DNA of 35,966 nt, taken from positions 63,678 to 99,643 of the forward strand of contig NZ_NZMB01000023.1 in assembly GCF_002694385.1 (NCBI RefSeq), given 5' to 3'. This document shows positions 25,151 to 33,374 of this stretch, piece by piece. Numbering within the stretch: the stretch's first letter is position 1; each line of letters starts with the position of its first letter. The notes under the pieces were generated by a model. That model was not told where the DNA came from. It did not search any database and saw only the letters and a list, made by a program, of their open reading frames with translations. Made by a program: the position numbers and the translations under genes. The stretch comes from Sneathiella sp. (lineage in GTDB: Bacteria; Pseudomonadota; Alphaproteobacteria; Sneathiellales; Sneathiellaceae).

Positions 25151-25697
25151 CGGTATTTCACTTCGTGCTTTGTCGGGCCTGAAGAAAAGTGGCCTACTCC
25201 TTGCGCTGGTTGCCCTGCTCGGCCTGGCGGCGCTGTTCTTACCGCAATTTTCCGGCGAGAGCGCGACGCGAGGCGGCTGGTCCAAAACAAAGCCGACCAT
25301 CAATCTCACCCATATTTTTGAAGGGGAGATCAACCGTTCCGGCAAGCCTGTCGGCTTTCATGTTGCCCCCAAAGAACCCATGGGTGCCAAATCCCGCATC
25401 CGCAAAGTGATGTCCGGCCCCAATCGGGCGGGCGTCTATACCGCGATGGTCGAGATTTATGACCCCGGCGAACGGCGCTGGAAAGAAAAATTCTCCAGCT
25501 TTTTTCCGGATGATTTTTCCCGCCAACAGGTCATCGACAGCATTCTCTTCGCCCTTGCCAATAACATGCTGCCCAAGGGCGCACGCTGGCGCGGCCCGTC
25601 CGGCCATGGTTTCCTGATAGAAGGCTACCGCTACAGCAGCGGTGATGTAAATACGGCCTATCCGCTTTACGTGGCCGACAGGGGGAGCCACAAATGA
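25137..25697 (+). CDS. EndoU-family nuclease with N-terminal membrane/signal segment
   Basis: This 186-residue protein has a basic N-terminus (MARRSG...LKK), one hydrophobic segment at about 20-37 that can be a signal peptide or anchor, and a bacterial EndoU-like domain from about 55 to the end. Family landmarks are HIFEGEIN (His59), GFHVAP (His75), AGVYTAMVEIYDP, SSFFPDDFSRQQVI, GHGFLIEGY (His157) and the terminal TAYPLY. Bacterial EndoU domains are RNases best known from CDI and polymorphic toxins. Here the domain is stand-alone and probably periplasmic. The start overlaps the end of fliP by 14 bases, and the stop overlaps the next gene (ATGA), so it is translated as part of the flagellar operon. 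Which His residues act in catalysis cannot be settled here. Confidence 0.8.
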   Translation: MARRSGISLRALSGLKKSGLLLALVALLGLAALFLPQFSGESATRGGWSKTKPTINLTHIFEGEINRSGKPVGFHVAPKEPMGAKSRIRKVMSGPNRAGVYTAMVEIYDPGERRWKEKFSSFFPDDFSRQQVIDSILFALANNMLPKGARWRGPSGHGFLIEGYRYSSGDVNTAYPLYVADRGSHK

Positions 25698-26026
25698 TGG
25701 AGATCAAGATCCGGCGGGACCGAAAAACCGGCCTTCTGCATATTAAAATGTCACCTGAAAACAAACTTCTGGAATCTTTCTTTGAAACAGAAATTCAGAA
25801 TGATCTTGCCCTCATTGACTATGTTTATGCCCGCCTCGCCCGGCAGGAAGACACCGAGACGGAGATTACCGGCAACGCCTTTTCCCTGTTGCTGACCCAC
25901 GACCGCTATGTCATTACCCCGCTCTTTGAAGAGGACCTTCCTCCCTTTGAGGGTCCGCAGGAGGAATTTCTTCATATTCTCGACTGCTGGCGTAAACGAC
26001 TGGAGAAAGACAACCCGAAACCTTAA
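25694..26026 (+). CDS. Protein of unknown function coupled to the EndoU gene (110 residues)
   Basis: This is a soluble, mildly acidic protein with no signal or membrane segment and no family that I can name. It begins with basic residues (KIRRDRKTG), continues with strand-like and helical segments, and ends in a charged helix (WRKRLEKDNPKP). The ATG overlaps the EndoU stop by four bases, so the two are translationally coupled. The size, acidity and position suit an inhibitor or immunity partner, but that rests on arrangement alone. A flagellar accessory role is equally possible. Its stop codon lies inside the CtrA site for the next gene. Confidence 0.75.
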   Translation: MMEIKIRRDRKTGLLHIKMSPENKLLESFFETEIQNDLALIDYVYARLARQEDTETEITGNAFSLLLTHDRYVITPLFEEDLPPFEGPQEEFLHILDCWRKRLEKDNPKP

Positions 26027-26038
26027 CGGACTGTTAAC
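26023..26038 (+). promoter_or_regulatory. Consensus CtrA-binding site before the FlgC-like gene
   Basis: TTAA (26023-26026), seven bases, TTAAC (26034-26038) match the alphaproteobacterial CtrA consensus exactly. The site lies 82 bases before ATG 26120, and the TAA stop of the preceding gene forms part of it. The CtrA pathway kinase CckA is encoded in this window. Confidence 0.7.
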
Positions 26039-26119
26039 ACTTTTCACTCATAAAGAGTATATATTGAATTTTTTATCCGCATAAAGTTTGCTTAAAATTT
26101 TACCGGCCGGAGAAAAACG

Positions 26120-26512
26120 ATGACAACCATTCTGGGATCTGCAATCAGCGGCATGGCGGCGGCGGTGAAACGGGCCGAAGTTTCCGCACAGAATCTTGTC
26201 AACATGCAGAGCGTCGGCACTCCTGGCGCTACCGGGCAGAAAAGCTCCTACAAGGCGGTTGAACCGGTCCAGACAACCGATGCGACCGGCGCGCCGCATA
26301 TCAAGGTGCGCGAACGTGATCCGGCAACCGTTCAGGGCCATGCCCCCTATCACCTGCTCGCCGATGAAAATGGCCTTGTGGAAATGCCAAATATGGATAT
26401 GGCAAGTGAGATTATCGATCAAAACATGGCGCTCAATAGCTATAAGGCCAATGTGAAGATGCTGGAGGTCTGGGATGAGATGCAACAGGCCACGCTCGAT
26501 TTAAAAAGCTGA
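26120..26512 (+). CDS. FlgC-like flagellar rod protein paralogue
   Basis: This 130-residue protein has the C-terminal rod helix typical of FlgC (MASEIIDQNMALNSYKANVK, then a heptad-like end). The N-terminus is a degenerate rod motif (AISGMAAAVKRAEVSAQNLVN in place of SGLxAQxxRxxVxxxNLAN). The middle, including the DPYRRK-type region, differs from the FlgC at 21457. It is probably an axial or basal-body component or an accessory subunit rather than a second true FlgC. It has its own promoter with a consensus CtrA site and CCGGAG before the ATG. Confidence 0.82.
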   Translation: MTTILGSAISGMAAAVKRAEVSAQNLVNMQSVGTPGATGQKSSYKAVEPVQTTDATGAPHIKVRERDPATVQGHAPYHLLADENGLVEMPNMDMASEIIDQNMALNSYKANVKMLEVWDEMQQATLDLKS

Positions 26513-26531
26513 CGATCCGTCGCCCGGTTTC

Positions 26532-26574
26532 ACTTCAAGCTAGTTATCACTTCAAACTAGTTATCAGTTCAAGC
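26532..26574. repeat. 17-bp tandem duplication at the 3' end of the transferase gene
   Basis: ACTTCAAGCTAGTTATC (26532-26548) is followed directly by ACTTCAAACTAGTTATC (26549-26565, one difference) and a partial third copy (26566-26574). The second copy encodes the last residues and stop region of the gene on the minus strand, so slippage here would change the C-terminus. Confidence 0.8.
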
Positions 26575-27263
26575 GGTTTCACCATCGCCCGAGGGTCAAA
26601 CAGGGCGGCAACGCTACACGCGCCTTTTACTCGGGTAAGCGGCACTTGCTGAAGCCCTGCTTTTGGCTGTTCCGGCCGCCGATAGCCGATGAGCTGCCCT
26701 CCTTCAATCTCCACGTCAATTTCCCTCGGGTCAAGAGCAAGGCCTTCACCTGTCACTTTCATCCGCGCCTCTTTCGCGGTCCACAGGTGAAAAAACAGGC
26801 TGCGACGCGACTGTTCGTCAAGAACAGCAAGTTCACCTTGTTCGGCCGTGGTATAGTAGTGACGGCTGAGATCGTCGATCTCTACCTTGCGATCAAGCAT
26901 TTCAATATCAATGCCGATTTCCCCCTCTCTGCTGATGGCATAGGCTGCCGTATCGGCGGAATGGGACATATTGAAATAAAGACCGCTATCGCGAAGGAAA
27001 GGTTTGCCCCGTTCTCCGGTTTCAAAAAAAAGCTGATCCGCAGGCACATCCAGATAGCGCGCAAGAATATGGCGTAATACGCCATGTGCGCGGATGTAAC
27101 GGTTACGATGTATATCGAAGCGGAACCGTTTTGCACGCGCCTGCTCCGCCGCATTGAGGACAGACCAGCAGGCCGACAGCGGAACGCCCTGCATATCCCC
27201 AATTCCCGCGTGATATATATGCGTATTCTCCGCCCCAAAGGCGACCATGGCCGAAATTTCCAT
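26547..27263 (-). CDS. Sfp-type 4'-phosphopantetheinyl transferase
   Basis: This 238-residue enzyme transfers phosphopantetheine from CoA to carrier-protein serines. It has the three family regions: GKPFL (about 86), FNMSHSADTAAYAIS...IGIDIE with the Mg-binding Asp/Glu (about 97-120), and WTAKEARMKVTGEGL (about 161-175). It is a full-length, Sfp/AcpT-like enzyme. No polyketide or peptide synthetase gene is nearby, so its carrier protein is encoded elsewhere. Transcribed leftward, divergent from the hemerythrin gene. ATG 27248 is an alternative start with a better GGA upstream. The extreme C-terminus lies in a tandem repeat. Confidence 0.92.
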   Translation of the reverse strand: MEISAMVAFGAENTHIYHAGIGDMQGVPLSACWSVLNAAEQARAKRFRFDIHRNRYIRAHGVLRHILARYLDVPADQLFFETGERGKPFLRDSGLYFNMSHSADTAAYAISREGEIGIDIEMLDRKVEIDDLSRHYYTTAEQGELAVLDEQSRRSLFFHLWTAKEARMKVTGEGLALDPREIDVEIEGGQLIGYRRPEQPKAGLQQVPLTRVKGACSVAALFDPRAMVKPLELITSLK

Positions 27264-27362
27264 ATGCTTTTACTGACTAACCATATTGAGGCGGATGATA
27301 ATGCGCCTGCCGCATTCAACAAGTCAAATTCCGCGCGGCGGCAATTTGCCGGGTAAAAAAAC

Positions 27363-27376
27363 TTGATCGCAATCAA
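27363..27376. promoter_or_regulatory. Perfect FNR/ANR/FixK-type box
   Basis: TTGAT-CGCA-ATCAA is an exact match to the FNR-family consensus TTGAT-N4-ATCAA. It is centred 66 bases before the hemerythrin start. Activation at the usual -41.5 position would place the transcription start near 27411, within an AT-rich stretch. It also lies about 100 bases upstream of the divergent transferase gene. Confidence 0.7.
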
Positions 27377-27435
27377 TGCATCCGGTGCTTCAGCGGCGCT
27401 AGAATTAATACAGAATTACAGCCCGGAAAACCCAT

Positions 27436-27987
27436 ATGTCGCAGGTTATTGCAAAGCTGCTGGAAGACCATCGGCGCATGACTGTGCTCCTTGATATGCT
27501 GGAGAGGGAAATCAGCCATTATCTTGCCGGCTTTGCGCTCAATCATTTCCTGATTGAGACCATTCTTGATTACCTGACAAACTTCCCCCGCAAATGCCAC
27601 CATCCGGTCGAAAACCTCATACTTCGGAGAATGACCATACGGTCTCCCGCCCATGCCCCCTACCTGCGGGAGATCATCGCCGAGCATGAACGACTAAAAT
27701 ACCTTCTGGATATTTTCATAACAACGTTTGAACAGGAAAAATCAGGACAGGTTATTCGTCCATACAGGCTCGCAAAGGATATACGCAGCTATATGGAATA
27801 TCTTCGCTGGCATATGGAGCGGGAGGAAAGCCTCTTCTTTCCTGCTGCCGAGAAAATATTGTTTCAATCGGACTGGGATATCATCGAGACCCGCATGAAT
27901 GACAAGGGCGATCCGATATTCGGACGCGAAGCCGACCGCCAGTACCGTGCACTCCACAAGGTTCTGGTGGACTGGGGCGAGAAATAA
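27436..27987 (+). CDS. Hemerythrin/HHE-domain protein
   Basis: This cytoplasmic helical protein of 183 residues has the HHE di-iron signature spread over four helices: LLEDHRRM (His12), NFPRKCHHPVENLIL (His pair and Glu), EIIAEHERL, and RWHMEREESLFFPAAE. Such proteins bind oxygen or nitric oxide, or help repair iron centres. The FNR-type box just upstream implies that expression responds to low oxygen, which fits a role in oxygen or NO handling. It is monocistronic and converges with the efflux operon 33 bases on. Confidence 0.92.
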   Translation: MSQVIAKLLEDHRRMTVLLDMLEREISHYLAGFALNHFLIETILDYLTNFPRKCHHPVENLILRRMTIRSPAHAPYLREIIAEHERLKYLLDIFITTFEQEKSGQVIRPYRLAKDIRSYMEYLRWHMEREESLFFPAAEKILFQSDWDIIETRMNDKGDPIFGREADRQYRALHKVLVDWGEK

Positions 27988-28020
27988 TCTCACCAAGTCC
28001 GTTCGTATCTCTGGGACCCG

Positions 28021-29388
28021 CTATCCGCCCAACGCCTGATAAAGCGTAACTTCCGTATCAAGGCGATTGAAAATATTGCCGAGCACGGCATTTTCCGCAT
28101 TGCGGCGGCGTTGCTGCGCGTCCAGCCATTGACGAATGGGGATCGCTCCCGCCCGGTATTGCCGCTCATAGAGGCTTTCCGCCTCCCGCGCCGCCGCATA
28201 GGACGCTTCGAGAAATTCCGCCTCGGCCGCATACTGGATACGGGCGGACAGTGCATTTTCGACTTCACTGATCGCCTGATAGAATGTCTGGCGGAAAGTG
28301 GCCGTCGCGGCCTCATATTGCGCTTTCGAGATATCGACATTAAGAGCAATCCGGTCAAAATTCAAAAGCGGCGCCGCGAGAGTGCCCGACAGATATGCAA
28401 TCGGATTGCTCAGAAAATCAAACAACTCATTACTCCCGGCACCAAGATCGCCGGTCAGCCGGAAGTTCGGATAAAAGCTCGCCCGCGTCGCATCCACGCT
28501 GGCCAGCAGCGAGCGCAAACGCAACTCATCCCCCTTGAGGTCCGGGCGTCGGGAAATCAGTTCCGCGGGCAACCCGGCCGCCAGCGCCGGAACCATCATA
28601 CTGGCAAGGGTTTCCGGTTCCGGCCCGTCGTAGAGTTGCTGTCCGAGCAGCACCGCGAGAGCGTTTCGTGCCTCCACCCGCGCTTGTACAAGCCGGGTCT
28701 GGGTTGCCCGCTGCGCGGCGAGGGACTGCTCCGCCTCGCGCAGATCAAGCAGCGAAACACTGCCTGCCGCATACTGCAACCGCACGAGCTCCAGCGCCTG
28801 TTCCGTATATAAGATACTCAGTTCCCCGATACGGATCTGATCATTGGCATAGGCGAGTTGCCAGTAGGCGCGCACTGTCATGGCAATCAGCGAAAGCCGC
28901 GTCGCCTCCAGATCCTCGGCACTCGCCAGCGCTTCCCAACGGCTGGCATCCCGTTCTGATTGCAATCGCCCGAACAGATCCACTTCCCACGAAACCCCAA
29001 GGGAGGCGGAAGAGGTTCGGGACCAGCCGCGGTCATTCTCAAGCGACCTGTTTCCCGAGCTTCCAATACTTGCCGATACGCTCGGAAAAAGCTGTTTGTC
29101 GGCAAGCTCGCTGGAAAGACGCGCCTGATTGAGGCGAATGCCCGCCGCCGCCAGATCACCGTTGCTGGCCAGCACCCGCCCCACCAGCATATTAAGCTCT
29201 GCGTCAGTAAAAACAGACCACCAGTCACGCGCAGGCAGGCTATCCACCGGCGCCATCGCTTGCCAATCCATGGCAACGGGCAGGTTCGGCGCCTGATATT
29301 CCGTCTTCAGCAGCGAGCCGCAACCGGCCAGCGCAAACACACTGAACAAGACAACCATCAAGAACGGTTTTTTTAACAATGCACACAT
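28021..29388 (-). CDS. Outer-membrane efflux lipoprotein (NodT/OprM family)
   Basis: This 455-residue outer-membrane factor has a lipoprotein signal with lipobox LAGC (Cys23). Two repeats of the TolC/OEP fold follow, with DWWSVFTDAELNMLV near the N-terminus, VSWEVDLFG, SRRPDLKGDELRLRS and FPNFRLTGDLG typical of NodT-type proteins. It forms the trimeric outer-membrane channel for the MacAB-like pump encoded immediately upstream. It starts four bases after the macB-like stop; a longer upstream frame overlaps that gene and would hide the signal peptide. Confidence 0.92.
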   Translation of the reverse strand: MCALLKKPFLMVVLFSVFALAGCGSLLKTEYQAPNLPVAMDWQAMAPVDSLPARDWWSVFTDAELNMLVGRVLASNGDLAAAGIRLNQARLSSELADKQLFPSVSASIGSSGNRSLENDRGWSRTSSASLGVSWEVDLFGRLQSERDASRWEALASAEDLEATRLSLIAMTVRAYWQLAYANDQIRIGELSILYTEQALELVRLQYAAGSVSLLDLREAEQSLAAQRATQTRLVQARVEARNALAVLLGQQLYDGPEPETLASMMVPALAAGLPAELISRRPDLKGDELRLRSLLASVDATRASFYPNFRLTGDLGAGSNELFDFLSNPIAYLSGTLAAPLLNFDRIALNVDISKAQYEAATATFRQTFYQAISEVENALSARIQYAAEAEFLEASYAAAREAESLYERQYRAGAIPIRQWLDAQQRRRNAENAVLGNIFNRLDTEVTLYQALGG

Positions 29389-29392
29389 CTCG

Positions 29393-31342
29393 CTAATCCC
29401 GGGCCAGCGCTTCGACCGGATCGAGACGGGCCGCATTCCGGGCCGGAAGAAAACCAAAAATGACGCCAATCAGGGTCGAACAGACAAAGGCCGCAACAAT
29501 TGAGCTGGTGGAGAAAATCATGGCAAAGCCCATCTCCGCCGCCTCGAAGATATATCCGAGGCCGAGCGCCAGCAAAATGCCAATAGCGCCGCCTAGCAGG
29601 CAGACAAGCACGGTCTCGATCAGGAACTGCTGTAAAATATCTCCCTGCCGCGCCCCGACGGCCATGCGAACGCCAATCTCGCTGGTGCGCTCGGTTACCG
29701 AAACCAGCATGATATTCATCACGCCGATCCCGCCGACAATAAGAGAGATGAGCGCGATGGCCGCAATCAGCAATGTCATGGTCTGGCTGGTGCTGGTAAT
29801 CGTCTGGCGGATGTTATCGGTATTGAAAACAGAAAAATCCGCGACCCCGTGGCGCATGGTCATAAGGTTGGTCACCGCCTGCTCCGCCACATCCATGGCC
29901 ACGTCATCGGCAACCCGAACGGTGATCGAGCTGAGATAATGCTGCCCCAGCAAACGGGACATCACGGTTGTATAAGGGCTGAAAATGGTCAGGCTGTTAC
30001 TCTGGCGATATCCGAGCAGGTTGTTCTCGACAACACCGATAATACGCATGGGCACCGTGCCCACGATAATGACCGTACCGACCGGATTGTCCCCATTGAC
30101 GAACAACGCCGCCGCACTGTTGTCATCAATGACGGCAACCTGCGCATAGTTCTGCACACTTTCCGCATCGAAAAAGCTCCCTTGCAGCAGTCGGGTGCCC
30201 CGAACCCGGAAATAATCCTCCCCGACCCCCTGCACCTCCGAGCTTGCGGCAACATTGAGATAGCGCGTGGTAGCGCTGGTCGAGACTGACGGGGTGACGC
30301 TGTCCACAAAACTCTGCGCGGCCAGCGCCGCCGCATCGGCAGGAACAAGCGTCTGCACCCGGGCCGAGCGCAAATCCCCCTGGCTTCGCCCGGGATAAAT
30401 GCTGAGAGTGTTTGTGCCAAGGCTGCTGATGTTGGAGAGAATCTGTTGTTGCGACCCATTACCAAGGGCGACGACGGACACCACCGAGGCAATACCGATG
30501 ATAATGCCGAGCATGGTGAGAAAAGTTCGAAGCCGGTGCGCCGACATGGCCAGCAATGCCATGTGAAACGCCTCCTGCAATCGGCCAAAGAAACCAAAAA
30601 GCCCATTTCCGCGTTTCAGGCTGGAGGAAAGTGCCCTCGCGCCGCCTGCGCTGCCCTTGTGCCTGTCAGAGATAATTTCTCCGTCGCTGATTTCAATAAT
30701 ACGATCCGCCTGTTCAGCAATCGTCGGCTCATGCGTCACCAGGATGACCGTATGACCGTCACCATGAAGTTCACGCAGGATTTGCATGACCTCCCGCCCG
30801 CTGCTGCTGTCGAGCGCACCGGTCGGTTCGTCCGCAAGAATAACCCGCCCGCCATTCATCAGCGCCCGGGCAATGGAAACGCGCTGCTGCTGTCCGCCTG
30901 AGAGTTGGCCCGGACGGTTTTCCAGCTTGTCATCAAGGCCGAGACGGGCGAGCAGACTAGCGGCTCTCTCTTTACGCTCGGCGCGTGACCGGCCGGAATA
31001 AATCGCCGGCATCTCGACATTGCCAAGGGCGGAAAGATCACCCAGCAGATGATACCGCTGGAAAATGAAACCGAAATGCTCCCGCCGAAGTTCGGCGAGA
31101 TCATCCGACTCAAGCTCCGCCGTCTGTCGCCCACCGATCCGATAAATGCCGGATGTGGGCCTGTCGAGACAGCCAAGGACATTCATCAGAGTGGATTTCC
31201 CAGATCCGGAAGCACCAATGATAGCGACCATTTCGCCCGCATGGATATCCAGATCAATGTCTTTCAGCGCCACGAAAACGCCGTCACCGGATGGATACTC
31301 GCGGCGTACCTTTCTGAGTTCCAGCAGCGGTTTGTCCTGCAT
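29393..31342 (-). CDS. macB: MacB-type ABC efflux permease/ATPase
   Basis: This 649-residue protein has an N-terminal ATPase domain (Walker [10 protein letters not shown] near residue 45, signature LSGGQQQR, Walker [13 protein letters not shown]). A first membrane span at about 265-290 ([24 protein letters not shown]) precedes a large periplasmic domain with the MacB_PCD pattern. Three C-terminal spans with the FtsX-like core follow ([28 protein letters not shown]). It drives tripartite export of macrolide-like or peptide/lipid substrates. GTGAGG lies before the ATG; it is eight bases after the macA-like gene. Confidence 0.94.
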   Translation of the reverse strand: MQDKPLLELRKVRREYPSGDGVFVALKDIDLDIHAGEMVAIIGASGSGKSTLMNVLGCLDRPTSGIYRIGGRQTAELESDDLAELRREHFGFIFQRYHLLGDLSALGNVEMPAIYSGRSRAERKERAASLLARLGLDDKLENRPGQLSGGQQQRVSIARALMNGGRVILADEPTGALDSSSGREVMQILRELHGDGHTVILVTHEPTIAEQADRIIEISDGEIISDRHKGSAGGARALSSSLKRGNGLFGFFGRLQEAFHMALLAMSAHRLRTFLTMLGIIIGIASVVSVVALGNGSQQQILSNISSLGTNTLSIYPGRSQGDLRSARVQTLVPADAAALAAQSFVDSVTPSVSTSATTRYLNVAASSEVQGVGEDYFRVRGTRLLQGSFFDAESVQNYAQVAVIDDNSAAALFVNGDNPVGTVIIVGTVPMRIIGVVENNLLGYRQSNSLTIFSPYTTVMSRLLGQHYLSSITVRVADDVAMDVAEQAVTNLMTMRHGVADFSVFNTDNIRQTITSTSQTMTLLIAAIALISLIVGGIGVMNIMLVSVTERTSEIGVRMAVGARQGDILQQFLIETVLVCLLGGAIGILLALGLGYIFEAAEMGFAMIFSTSSIVAAFVCSTLIGVIFGFLPARNAARLDPVEALARD

Positions 31343-31350
31343 CGCAATCC

Positions 31351-32550
31351 TCACCGGAACATTCTTGTTGGCCTGAATGATCCGCTGCGCCCTGTCATGG
31401 CGGCAGCCGTGGCGGAGCTGACAACCACCTTGTCCCCCTCTTCCAGCCCTTCCAGAATTTCCGCCTGGACCTTGTTGTTGATCCCGACCGCCACAGACTT
31501 CACTGCAACTATATCGTTATCTTGTAAAACCTGCACCGGGTAACGCCCATCCTTGTCTCTCGGGCCCAGCGCCGTTGCCGGAATTAAGAGCGTATCCTTT
31601 GCCTCGGCCAACACGATGGAGACTTCCGCCGTCATCAGAGCACGCAGCCGACCTTGCTCATTTTCGATATCGAAAAGAGCGTTATAATATATGGCCGTAC
31701 TGGTGCTGCTTGCCGTTGCAGTTGAACTGCTGACAAGATTGACGATTTCCTCCGGCGCTGGCTCAATCTGCTGCAGCATCGCGTGAAAGCGCGTTTCCGG
31801 ATCGCCGAGCACAGTGAAATAAACGGGCATTCCCTCTTTCACCTTGATGACATCGGCCTCCGACACTTCTGCCTTGACCGTCATGACATCAAGATTGGCA
31901 ATAATGACAACGGTCGGCGCCGATTGCACCGCATTCACCGTCTGGCCCTGTTTTGTTACAATGGCGACCACGACCCCGTTGATTGGCGCCTGCACACGGG
32001 TGTAACCAAGATTGACTTCCGCTGTTGCCTTGGCGACTTCCGCTGCCTTGATCTGTGCTTCCAGTGCCCTGACATCGGCGCGCGCCGCCTCAAGACTGGC
32101 TTTGGCGCTTTCAAACTCCGCCGCCGATGTCGCCTGACCGGCGATCATTTGCTGCTGGCGTTTGAAACCCTGCTCTGCCTGGATAAGTGAAGCCTGACGC
32201 GCCACAAGCTGGGCTTTCACATTGGCAAGGCTTGCCTCCGCCGTCAGAAGATCGTTCGTCCGGGTTCTGGCATCAATCTGCGCGATCATATCCCCCGCCC
32301 GGACATGCTGGCCAAGCTCAACAAACAAGGTCTCGATCCGCCCGGACACCTGCGCTCCAACACTGACAATTTCCTTTGGCTCCAGCGCGCCGGTAGCAAC
32401 CACCGTTTCCTCGATGTTCCCACGATAGACCGGCACTGTCAGCACCGCCGGTTTTCCGGATGCCGCAAAGTAATAGTGCCATACGGCATAACCGCCACCC
32501 GCCGCAATGGCGATCAGCAGGGCTGTCATGATTATCCATTTCTTCTTCAT
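31351..32550 (-). CDS. macA: MacA-type periplasmic adaptor (membrane fusion protein)
   Basis: This 399-residue adaptor has one N-terminal membrane span (about 5-26). The biotinyl-lipoyl half-motifs flank a long coiled-coil hairpin ([14 protein letters not shown], the Ala/Gln/Glu-rich 105-195, then [12 protein letters not shown]). A beta-barrel and a membrane-proximal domain ending [12 protein letters not shown] follow. It connects the MacB-like protein to the outer-membrane factor. It is the first gene of the three-gene operon and faces the two-component genes across a 77-bp control region. Confidence 0.93.
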   Translation of the reverse strand: MKKKWIIMTALLIAIAAGGGYAVWHYYFAASGKPAVLTVPVYRGNIEETVVATGALEPKEIVSVGAQVSGRIETLFVELGQHVRAGDMIAQIDARTRTNDLLTAEASLANVKAQLVARQASLIQAEQGFKRQQQMIAGQATSAAEFESAKASLEAARADVRALEAQIKAAEVAKATAEVNLGYTRVQAPINGVVVAIVTKQGQTVNAVQSAPTVVIIANLDVMTVKAEVSEADVIKVKEGMPVYFTVLGDPETRFHAMLQQIEPAPEEIVNLVSSSTATASSTSTAIYYNALFDIENEQGRLRALMTAEVSIVLAEAKDTLLIPATALGPRDKDGRYPVQVLQDNDIVAVKSVAVGINNKVQAEILEGLEEGDKVVVSSATAAAMTGRSGSFRPTRMFR

Positions 32551-32555
32551 GGTCT

Positions 32556-32572
32556 AAAGATGGTCCATCTTT
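32556..32572. promoter_or_regulatory. 17-bp perfect palindrome before macA
   Basis: AAAGATGG (32556-32563), one base, then its exact reverse complement CCATCTTT (32565-32572). It lies five bases upstream of the macA start codon, in the leader, so binding here would block translation or early transcription. It could be an operator or, in RNA, a hairpin over the ribosome site. Confidence 0.45.
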
Positions 32573-32584
32573 CGCTCTTTGTGG

Positions 32585-32611
32585 GTAAAGCTATTGCAAA
32601 GGAACTGTAAA
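32585..32611 (+). promoter_or_regulatory. Three direct repeats with 11-bp period, candidate response-regulator site
   Basis: GTAAA (32585), GCAAA (32596) and GTAAA (32607) recur every 11 bases. OmpR/PhoB-family regulators typically bind tandem half-sites spaced by about one helical turn (CpxR: GTAAA-N5-GTAAA, period 10). The cluster lies in the divergent gap, 17 bases before the regulator start, which suggests autoregulation and control of macA. Confidence 0.4.
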
Positions 32612-32627
32612 TCTTTGGAAAAGCAAG

Positions 32628-33374
32628 ATGACAAGCCGATATTCACAAAGATATGTTCAGTTTATGAAAGCACAAAGCGGCAGCGCACGCATTCTTCTTA
32701 TCGATGACGATATCGACCTGACTGAAATGCTGACGGAATATCTGGAGGCCGAGGGCTTCGGGGTCGAAGCAGTATTTAACGGCCGAGACGGCGTTGCGCG
32801 CGCCCTTTCGGGTGAATTCGATGCCGTCATTCTCGATGTCATGATGCCGCAGGTCAACGGCATTGATGCACTGCGCCATATCCGCCAGACAAGCAATATT
32901 CCCGTCATCATGCTGACCGCAAAGGGCGATCATGTGGACCGCGTCGTCGGTCTGGAGCTGGGCGCCGATGATTATGTGGGGAAGCCCTATTATCCGCGTG
33001 AGCTGCTGGCCCGACTGCGTGCCCTTTTGCGCCGAAATACCCCGGTTGACCCAATCCCGGAGGCAAAGGAAAGCTTCGAATTTGGCCTGCTTCTCGTAGA
33101 TGTACCCCGGCGTGAGGTGACATGGCAGGGTCAGCCTGTCCTCCTCACACTTTCCGAATTCAACATCCTCATTGCGTTGCTGAAGTCCGGGGAGACAGTC
33201 GCGACGAAAGACGACCTGTCTCTCAAGGTGCTTGGCCGACCGCGGCAGATGTATGATCGCAGCATTGATGTTCACATCAGCAATCTGCGCCAGAAGCTGC
33301 AGGATGTGGCGGGCAAGGCAATCGAGATTGAGACGGTGCGCGGGGTCGGTTATCGGCTGGTAACCACATCATGA
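32628..33374 (+). CDS. OmpR/PhoB-family response regulator
   Basis: This 248-residue regulator has a receiver domain with the acidic pair in LLIDDDID, phospho-acceptor Asp70 in AVILDVMMP and Lys119 in YVGKPYYPREL. A winged-helix DNA-binding domain follows (LTLSEFNILIALLKSGE, RSIDVHISNLRQKL, ETVRGVGYRL). GGAAAAG precedes the first ATG; ATG 32664 is an alternative just before the receiver. Its stop overlaps the kinase start (ATGA). It is CpxR-like in sequence style and probably controls the divergent efflux operon. Confidence 0.94.
   Translation: MTSRYSQRYVQFMKAQSGSARILLIDDDIDLTEMLTEYLEAEGFGVEAVFNGRDGVARALSGEFDAVILDVMMPQVNGIDALRHIRQTSNIPVIMLTAKGDHVDRVVGLELGADDYVGKPYYPRELLARLRALLRRNTPVDPIPEAKESFEFGLLLVDVPRREVTWQGQPVLLTLSEFNILIALLKSGETVATKDDLSLKVLGRPRQMYDRSIDVHISNLRQKLQDVAGKAIEIETVRGVGYRLVTTS

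Noticed and set aside
25694-26026. Naming the 110-residue protein as an EndoU immunity protein
   Set aside because: Only gene order and size support it, and it is predicted cytoplasmic while the nuclease is probably exported; kept as a hypothesis in the findings.
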